Below are positions 58,730 to 64,000 of a stretch of DNA of 64,000 bases, piece by piece; the first letter of the stretch is position 1; every line of letters begins with the position of its first letter. A program made the position numbers and the translations under genes. The notes beneath the pieces were generated by a model. It ran no database searches. It saw nothing but the letters and a program-made list of their open reading frames with translations, and was not told the origin of the DNA. The DNA comes from FEN-680 sp036845225 (GTDB taxonomy: Bacteria > Actinomycetota > Geothermincolia > Fen-727 > Anoxymicrobiaceae): NCBI GenBank assembly GCA_036845225.1, contig DAIUEJ010000005.1, positions 32,826-96,825 of the forward strand, written 5' to 3'.

Positions 58730-60112
58730 TCAGATGCAGTCGATCTCGATTCCCATCAGGTCGCAGAGCGCCTCCAGCCGCGCGAGGTCCCTCTCGAGCC
58801 ACTCCGTCGGCAGGAACGTGTAGTGGTTGCCGATCGCCCCGCGCTCCAGGAAGCTCTCGGGGTCGTCCAGCCGCACCTTGAGGCACAACCGCCCCGGGAT
58901 GGACGTTGTGTCCGACTCGAGAAAGTCGCCGGTGGCCACTACCATGCGGTCCAGCTCGCGGCCGTGGATTCGCGCCACGATGGCCTTCGCCGGGGCTATC
59001 CCCGGTAAGCACACGCCGAGCACGCCCACCTTGTACAGGCTCATCAGGGTCCCCGCCCCGATGCTGACGTCCTCGGGCGAGGCTGCCAGGCCCGCCGGCC
59101 CGCCGCATGTGCCCGACAGCAGGACGCCGTCCTCGTCCAGCATCCACGGGTCGGCCATGCAAGGCACGCGCCCCAGCAGGTGACGGAACATCATCTGCTG
59201 CGCGCACTCCACGACATCGCTCTCGCACCCGACGATGACCGACCCGAGCGCATGGCCTTTCAGGCAGCCGCTCGCCCCGCACCGCCCGAGCACGCCCGTG
59301 TACCCTTCAGGGTCAGGGCCTCCGTAGCAGTTGATCGCGACGCCGGTCAGCCCCAACTCGTCCTGCAACCTCTCGATCCCCAGCGCTACTCGCGCCGACG
59401 CGCGGATGACTTGAGCGGACGCCTCGTCATCCGCGACCTGCATCCCCGACGACTTCAGCCGCCTCACCAGCGCGGTCACCTGGCCCGGAGCGACGCGGTC
59501 GCACGCCTCCTCGAGCAGAGAGATATCCGCCTCCACGTACGACGGGCCCAGCCTGTGGGTCAGTACGTCGGGGTGCCAGTTGGACGCCGGCATGACGTCG
59601 TAGTAAGAACCGCCGATGAGCCCGATCTTCTCGCGCTTCATGGCGAACGCGGTATGCGCCGCTCGCGCGAACCTCTCCAGCCGCTCGCGAGCATCCTCGT
59701 CGTCCGGGTCGCCCCAGATGGCCGAGACCGACATGCCCTCCCGTGCCCGCGCCTCGTCGCGCAAGTAGCCCAGCCCCGAGCCAGCCGAGGCCATACTCCA
59801 CCAGGGCGTGCCCGGGAAATACCATACCCCGACCGGCCCCTCGAACCGCCCGACGACCGCGGTCTGCCGCGCAGACGTCCCGGTGAAAGTCACTGCCAGC
59901 AGAGCCGCGTGCTGTCCCGCGCAGGAGAGCGCGTTCGCCGTTATCGCGGCGGGGTCGATGTCCGGTCCGAACTCGGTAAGGTCCCACCCCCTGCCGCGAA
60001 GTGCCTTCTTCACGCGGCTGAAGTGCTCGGGAAGCTCGGGAGTCGTCTTGAGCTTCGCGACGTCCAGTATGTACTGGACCGCGATCTTCGGCTTGGATGT
60101 CTTCTCAGGCAT
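58730..60112 (-). CDS. L-fucose/L-arabinose isomerase-superfamily protein
   Basis: The 460-residue protein has the look of the FucI/AraA superfamily: an N-terminal Rossmann-like part (FTGTSARQTAVVGRFEGPVGVWYFPGTPWWSM region), IGLIGGSYYDVMPASNWHPDVL, and the C-terminal catalytic region with AINCYGGPDPEGYTG, MADPWMLDEDGVLLSG and GNHYTFLP. Those enzymes isomerise aldoses and ketoses with a metal. Here the N-terminal domain appears short compared with FucI (about 590). Start ATG 60112 follows AAGGAGG. Substrate is unknown; the neighbouring ThDP enzyme and cupin suggest a sugar- or polyol-derived compound. Confidence 0.78.
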   Translation of the reverse strand: MPEKTSKPKIAVQYILDVAKLKTTPELPEHFSRVKKALRGRGWDLTEFGPDIDPAAITANALSCAGQHAALLAVTFTGTSARQTAVVGRFEGPVGVWYFPGTPWWSMASAGSGLGYLRDEARAREGMSVSAIWGDPDDEDARERLERFARAAHTAFAMKREKIGLIGGSYYDVMPASNWHPDVLTHRLGPSYVEADISLLEEACDRVAPGQVTALVRRLKSSGMQVADDEASAQVIRASARVALGIERLQDELGLTGVAINCYGGPDPEGYTGVLGRCGASGCLKGHALGSVIVGCESDVVECAQQMMFRHLLGRVPCMADPWMLDEDGVLLSGTCGGPAGLAASPEDVSIGAGTLMSLYKVGVLGVCLPGIAPAKAIVARIHGRELDRMVVATGDFLESDTTSIPGRLCLKVRLDDPESFLERGAIGNHYTFLPTEWLERDLARLEALCDLMGIEIDCI

Positions 60113-60129
60113 TCGGCCTCCTTGCATCG

Positions 60130-60164
60130 CTAAACTTTTTAGGGTCAGACCCCAAAATGTTTAG
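60130..60164. repeat. REP-like hairpin H (CTAAAC arms)
   Basis: CTAAAC (60130-60135) and GTTTAG (60159-60164) enclose GGGTCAGACCCC; TTTT and AAAA between also pair. It touches the stop codon of the ThDP enzyme gene (60165). Confidence 0.88.
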
Positions 60165-61970
60165 TCACCACAACTTTTCTTCCGCGCGCTCCTTCTCGTA
60201 GCGCGCCCTGCGCTCCTTCAGGTACGTCGGGACCGGCACGTCCCACCAGCCGACCGCCGGGCTCCCCGAGAGCGGGAACTCGCGGTGCACCGTCACCTCG
60301 ACGAGCGCCGGCCTCCCGGACGCTATCGCCCTGTTCAACGCGGGGCGTATCCCGCCGCGCGAAGCGGTCTTCTGCGCGTGCCACCCGAACGCGCTCGCTG
60401 TCGCCGCGATGTCCGGTGAGTAGAGCTTGCCGTCCGGCGTCTTGAAGTCCGTCGCCACCGCCCGGCTCTTCCCGTAGGCGTCCATCTGCAGGTCCTTGAT
60501 CGCGAGCCAGCCCTGGTTGTTCACCACGACCATGACCACCGGCGTCCCTAACTGCATCGCGGCCGCCATCTCCTGCATCGTCATCATGAAGTCCCCGTCG
60601 CCTACCATGCCCACCACCTGCCGCTCAGGCCTCGCGAGTTTGACACCTATCGCCGCGGGAAGGGTCCAGCCCATTGTGGAGAAGCCGCCAGTGGTGATGC
60701 ACGTCCCCGGCACGTAGAACGGGAACTCCTGGAGCATCTGCGCCTGCGAGTTGCCCGACGAGGTGACGAAGTACGCGTCCCGGGCGATCGTCCGGCGCAC
60801 TTCTCTGAGCACCTGGGAGATGGTCGGCAACTTGGTCCGCGAGGCGACCAGTTTCTCGACCGATCGCGCCCACTTCGCCTGCTCGCGCGCGAGCTCCTTT
60901 AGAAATTCCTCGTTTACTAACTGGCGCGTCTGCGCCGCGTCCTCGAGCCCTAGCTTGAGCTCCTCGAGCACGGACGCCGCGTCCCCGGTGATGCCCACCT
61001 CTACGGGATAGTTCTTCCCGATCTCGTAGGGGTCGATGTCCACGTGGATGAGCTTAGTCGGCGGGATCGAGAATGCGACCCCGGGGCGGTACGAGCATGC
61101 GGTCTCGTCGGCGAACCTGCACCCGACCGCAAGTATCACGTCCGCGCTGGACGTCATTCGCAGGCCCACCGACGTACCCTTGGAGCCGGTGTGCCAGGCG
61201 TAGAGCGGGTGGTCCTCCGGGAACGCGCCCTTGCCCGCCATGGTGGTGACCACAGCCGCGCCCTTGAGCTCGGCGACCTGGCGCAGCACGTCCTGCGCCC
61301 CCGCCGCGGCAACCCCACCGCCGACCAGAATCACCGGGCGTTTCGCCTTGGCGAGCAGCCGCAGCGCCCTTTCGATCTCATTCGAGTCGCCCTCGACAGA
61401 CCCCGCCGGCCGCGCCCCTCCAGGCTTCGGGATCTTCACATCGCATGACGCGCTCTGCACGTCCATGGGGAGGATGACGTTCACCGGCCCGCGCCGCCCG
61501 GTCATCATGACGTTGAACGCGCGCTTCAGGACTGAGGGCAACTGCGCCACTGAGTCCACTCGCATCGAGCGCTTGACCACCGGCTGCAGCACGCGCTCGA
61601 AGTCGTCGTCGCGGGCACGCTCGATCTCCTGCAGCAGTCCCTTGCCGCGCATGTGGGTGTGAGCCGACCCTGTGATGATTAGCACCGGTACGGAGTCCAC
61701 GAACGCGGTGCCCGCGCCGATCGCCGTGTTTATCGCGCCGGGCCCGATGCTCGTGAACACCGCGAGCGGCTTCCTCGATGCGCGGTAGTACCCGTCCGCC
61801 ATGTGGACGCCGCTCATCTCCTGCATCATCTGCAGCACCTGGATGCGCTTCTCGCGCCCGATGAAGGCGTCGGCAAGTCCCAGGCAACCGTGCCCCGGGA
61901 TGCCGAACACGTACGGGACGCCCTCGGCGATCAGGTACTCCGCGACGATCTCTCCACCCGTGAGCCTCAT
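60165..61970 (-). CDS. Thiamine-diphosphate-dependent enzyme (acetolactate-synthase-like)
   Basis: The 601-residue enzyme has the three-domain ThDP fold. The activating Glu is in MMQEMSGVHMADGYYR, the middle domain has PVILVGGGVAAAGA, and the cofactor motif is GMVGDGDFMMTM...VVNNQGW. It resembles acetolactate synthase, but also IolD (inositol ring hydrolase) and sulfoacetaldehyde acetyltransferase types; no ilvN small subunit is nearby. The ATG at 61970 is chosen because GGAGG lies six bases upstream; the GTG at 61991 is an alternative. It heads the catabolic cluster. Confidence 0.88.
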   Translation of the reverse strand: MRLTGGEIVAEYLIAEGVPYVFGIPGHGCLGLADAFIGREKRIQVLQMMQEMSGVHMADGYYRASRKPLAVFTSIGPGAINTAIGAGTAFVDSVPVLIITGSAHTHMRGKGLLQEIERARDDDFERVLQPVVKRSMRVDSVAQLPSVLKRAFNVMMTGRRGPVNVILPMDVQSASCDVKIPKPGGARPAGSVEGDSNEIERALRLLAKAKRPVILVGGGVAAAGAQDVLRQVAELKGAAVVTTMAGKGAFPEDHPLYAWHTGSKGTSVGLRMTSSADVILAVGCRFADETACSYRPGVAFSIPPTKLIHVDIDPYEIGKNYPVEVGITGDAASVLEELKLGLEDAAQTRQLVNEEFLKELAREQAKWARSVEKLVASRTKLPTISQVLREVRRTIARDAYFVTSSGNSQAQMLQEFPFYVPGTCITTGGFSTMGWTLPAAIGVKLARPERQVVGMVGDGDFMMTMQEMAAAMQLGTPVVMVVVNNQGWLAIKDLQMDAYGKSRAVATDFKTPDGKLYSPDIAATASAFGWHAQKTASRGGIRPALNRAIASGRPALVEVTVHREFPLSGSPAVGWWDVPVPTYLKERRARYEKERAEEKLW

Positions 61971-62070
61971 CTTTGCCTCCACGACAGTCACTCGTCCGTT
62001 GTAAAACCGCTCAGCGTTATTCTATGCCAGGCAGTGTTTCTGAGTCGCATTGTCAGCAGGAAAAACCAGC

Positions 62071-62109
62071 CGCTAAACAAAAAGGGGTCTGACCCCAAAA
62101 AGTTTAGCG
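62071..62109. repeat. REP-like hairpin I (CGCTAAAC arms)
   Basis: CGCTAAAC (62071-62078) and GTTTAGCG (62102-62109) enclose GGGGTCTGACCCC. As in C2, five A or T residues on the two sides do not pair, leaving a symmetrical internal loop. Confidence 0.9.
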
Positions 62110-62117
62110 CAGAAAGG

Positions 62118-62149
62118 GAGTGGGGCCACCGATTACAGCGACCCCACTC
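62118..62149 (-). terminator. Hairpin after the desaturase-like gene
   Basis: GAGTGGGG (62142-62149 on the minus strand) pairs with CCCCACTC (62118-62125), loop 16 nt, followed on the minus strand by CCCTTTCTGC. It lies 28 bp after the stop and immediately beside REP I. Confidence 0.55.
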
Positions 62150-62176
62150 GCACACACCCCAACTCCATCTCCGTGA

Positions 62177-63670
62177 TTATTCTTCTCGCCGCCGGCGCAC
62201 AATCCTCTTGAGGAGCGCGAGCCCACCGAGGGCCAGCATCACGAAGGACAAGGTCCTCATCAGCCCGGCCGCCCGCACCAGCATGTTGAACGGCTTGTAT
62301 TCCTGGTTCAGCGAGATGGCCTTGCCAAGCTTGTCCATCGAGATCAGTTCCGCGGTCTTGTTCGCGGTCCAGATCGCGGCTTCCATACCGCCGCTCGACA
62401 CGTGCGTCTCGGTGTAATCGCCGGTGACGTAGAAGTTCGCGTACGGCGAGCGCTGGAACGGCCTGTGCTTCTCCATCCCGGGGTACGCGCGGTAGACGCC
62501 TTGGCGCTCGCGCACGACCTTCCACTTCCGCACCTCCGCCTCGCGCGCGACCGGGAAGACTTCCTTGATCTGGTCGATGCACTGGTCGAATATCACCTGG
62601 TCGGGCAGCCCCTGGATGGGGTCCGCGGGCGATATCACCATCTCGAACATGCTCCCGCCCTTGAAGATGTGCGGCAGCACGTTGGACAGGTCGGCATAGG
62701 TGTTGAAGACGCACTCGTTCGAGAAGAACGTGCAGTCGATGTCGGTCAGCTTGCGGTCGAACCATATCTGGATGGAGAGCGACGGCGCGTACTGGAAGTA
62801 CCAAAGGTCGCGGAAGTACTCGAGGCCGTACGACTCGTCGGGCATCAGGCGCCGCAGCGAGTACGGGCTCATCCCCGAGACGTAGAGGTCGGCCTCGAGG
62901 GTCTCCGTGTCGTTGACGGTGACGTTCTTGATCGCGCGGTCGGCGACGTTGATGGACGTGACCGCCTTGCCGAGCGCGACCGTCCCGCCCTTGCTCTTGA
63001 TGTAATCGAGGCAGTTGTCGACCCAGATCTCGCCCAGACCGCCGTTGGCGAAGCCGATGCGCGCGTTCTTCGCCGAGACGAACATCTTGAGGAACCAGTT
63101 GAGCATGACCTTGGCGGAGATCGCGTAGGACGGTGTGAACGTCAGGCCGTTTATCGCAGGTTCCATAAGGGGCTTCATGGTCTCGGCCGCGCCGTAGCGC
63201 GCCATGAATGTCTCCATGCTTATCTCGTCCAGCTCGTCCAGGCGGTGCAGGTTGTTCATGATGCCGAAGCCAAAGGGGATCGCCGCGGTGATGAGCTTGT
63301 GGAACGGTATGCCGCGGAAGTCCTCGAGCAGGTATCCCATCGCGTAGCCGGCGTGCAGCGGCGCGGGCAACTTCGCGAACTTGAGGCATGCCATGGCGCC
63401 GTTCGGCTGAGCATAGTAGAACGCGGAGTCCTTCCAGACGATGTTGTCAGCGATGCCCATGCGGTCGAAGAATGCCAGGAGGTTGACGTAGTAAGGCATG
63501 AAGACGTGGAGCGCGTTGTCGATCATGTCGCCGTCGGGGTCGAGCCAGGAGGACGCGCGCCCCCCGAAGATCTCGTCCGCCTCGATGAGCTCGACCTCGT
63601 AGCCGAGGTCCAGCAGATTGATGGCGGTCGCCAGGCCGCTCATGCCACCACCCATTACGAGTGCCTTCAT
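62177..63670 (-). CDS. Phytoene-desaturase-like FAD-dependent oxidoreductase
   Basis: The 497-residue flavoprotein has the N-terminal dinucleotide motif VMGGGMSGLATAINLLDLG and IEADEIFGGRASSW, and the C-terminal FAD loop FYVTGDYTETHVSSGGMEAAIW, as in CrtI, HpnE and zeta-carotene desaturases. A membrane segment lies at the very end (SFVMLALGGLALLKRIVRRRREE), which anchors it to the inner face of the membrane. No carotenoid or hopanoid genes are in the window, so the substrate is open. A hydrophobic polyene or squalene-type compound is likely. Confidence 0.88.
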   Translation of the reverse strand: MKALVMGGGMSGLATAINLLDLGYEVELIEADEIFGGRASSWLDPDGDMIDNALHVFMPYYVNLLAFFDRMGIADNIVWKDSAFYYAQPNGAMACLKFAKLPAPLHAGYAMGYLLEDFRGIPFHKLITAAIPFGFGIMNNLHRLDELDEISMETFMARYGAAETMKPLMEPAINGLTFTPSYAISAKVMLNWFLKMFVSAKNARIGFANGGLGEIWVDNCLDYIKSKGGTVALGKAVTSINVADRAIKNVTVNDTETLEADLYVSGMSPYSLRRLMPDESYGLEYFRDLWYFQYAPSLSIQIWFDRKLTDIDCTFFSNECVFNTYADLSNVLPHIFKGGSMFEMVISPADPIQGLPDQVIFDQCIDQIKEVFPVAREAEVRKWKVVRERQGVYRAYPGMEKHRPFQRSPYANFYVTGDYTETHVSSGGMEAAIWTANKTAELISMDKLGKAISLNQEYKPFNMLVRAAGLMRTLSFVMLALGGLALLKRIVRRRREE

Positions 63671-63819
63671 CCGTACCTCCTCCTCGACATGGCTGCAAGC
63701 AGCCGAACGGTCGGCGCCGGACTAGAAGTATATTTCAAATCGGAGAGTAAAGAAAACCGGGTGGTCAGTTCTTGATAAGGACTGGTCAGGCGCTGCAGGG
63801 CGCAGCGCCCCACGACATG

Positions 63820-64000
63820 TCACGGCTTCTTGGTGTAGATTCCTGAACCGAGCCACCACGTGCTGTCGACGCCGTCGGCGTAACCCAGTTTGGGCTCGTT
63901 GATCTTGGTCTTCGGGTACGGCCAGACGTAATCGACCCAGCCTCCGCCCGCGCGGGCCACCTTCATGAGCTCCTGGATCACCTTGACGCCGTTGGGGTCC
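63820..64000 (-). CDS. Cache-domain sensor protein, C-terminal end only (cut by window edge)
   Basis: The last 59 codons, ending at TGA 63820-63822, read DPNGVKVIQELMKVA, GGGWVDYVWPYP, KLGYADGVDSTWWLGSG and IYTKKP. This is the end of a Cache_2-type sensing domain (GG-x-V-x-Y-x-WP and W-x-x-GSGIY). The protein ends right after the domain, so it may be a secreted binding protein rather than a receptor with a downstream signalling part. A GGCGCTG/CAGCGCC hairpin (63789-63809) follows. Confidence 0.75.
   Translation of the reverse strand, partial: DPNGVKVIQELMKVARAGGGWVDYVWPYPKTKINEPKLGYADGVDSTWWLGSGIYTKKP

Noticed and set aside
1..64000. tRNA, rRNA genes, CRISPR arrays and prophage modules
   Set aside because: No T-loop-like clusters, rRNA segments, regularly spaced direct repeats or phage genes were recognised by eye; a dedicated scan would be needed to exclude a tRNA.

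Overview
Organism. The window is GC-rich and densely coded, with short operons. It suggests a deep-branching, probably subsurface and largely anaerobic or facultative actinobacterium. The support is a PASTA-type Ser/Thr kinase, an orphan GlnR-like OmpR regulator beside glnA, Gram-positive style lipoproteins, ferredoxin-rich redox enzymes, a glycyl radical enzyme with its activase, a three-gene archaeal-type glutamate synthase, and secreted repeats beginning FAEGxCRP. The lineage call is inference. No rRNA, tRNA or CRISPR array was seen. Layout, left to right. 1-850: a low-GC REP-associated tyrosine transposase (RAYT) and a REP hairpin. 858-6827: an HD-GYP signalling protein with its own promoter, then the riboflavin operon ribD-ribE-ribBA-ribH under an FMN riboswitch with a visible terminator/antiterminator switch. 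6848-8707: three tandem small lipoproteins. 8709-16635: nitrogen assimilation on the minus strand, namely an OmpR/GlnR-like regulator with a degenerate receiver, glnA preceded by four 5-bp half-sites spaced exactly 11 bp, and an overlapping operon of an HdrB-HdrC fusion followed by the three split glutamate synthase subunits, then rpe. 16691-20714: metK-def-fmt-rsmB (methionine, formylation, rRNA methylation). 20956-35811: mixed small operons, including a lipoprotein gene split by one in-frame TAA, a phosphoesterase, a zinc-ribbon membrane protein, a rhamnosidase-like glycosidase, methyltransferase, a 44-aa lysine-rich protein, Fe-S proteins, a macro-domain protein, a 46-aa protein, the PASTA kinase, 1-phosphofructokinase, MgtC, a PIG-L deacetylase and a Rieske protein. 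35841-39752: a glycyl radical enzyme fused to an N-terminal SCP2-like domain, with its radical SAM activase. 39913-45840: a QueG-like Fe-S gene split by one in-frame TGA, a DUF6206-like protein, an aminotransferase, a thioredoxin-like protein and an acyl-CoA dehydrogenase. 46249-55173: a Tat-exported multicopper oxidase with four C-terminal repeats, amidohydrolase, HtrA-like protease, methyltransferase, alanine dehydrogenase and a secreted phosphoesterase. 55258-61970: a five-gene catabolic cluster (ThDP enzyme, fucose-isomerase-like protein, cupin, NDP-forming acyl-CoA synthetase, BKACE). 62177-64000: a phytoene-desaturase-like flavoprotein and the 3' end of a Cache-domain protein. How it fits together. 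The clearest overarching signal is a dispersed family of at least 13 intergenic hairpins sharing a core like GGTGCCTGACCCC. Their outer arms differ between copies but always pair within a copy. They often sit immediately after stop codons, often in pairs, and one lies just after the RAYT gene: a REP/BIME-like system with several arm classes. The second is the nitrogen block, where an HdrBC-like module occupies the place normally taken by the NAD(P)H-dependent small subunit of glutamate synthase, next to glnA and its likely regulator and operator.
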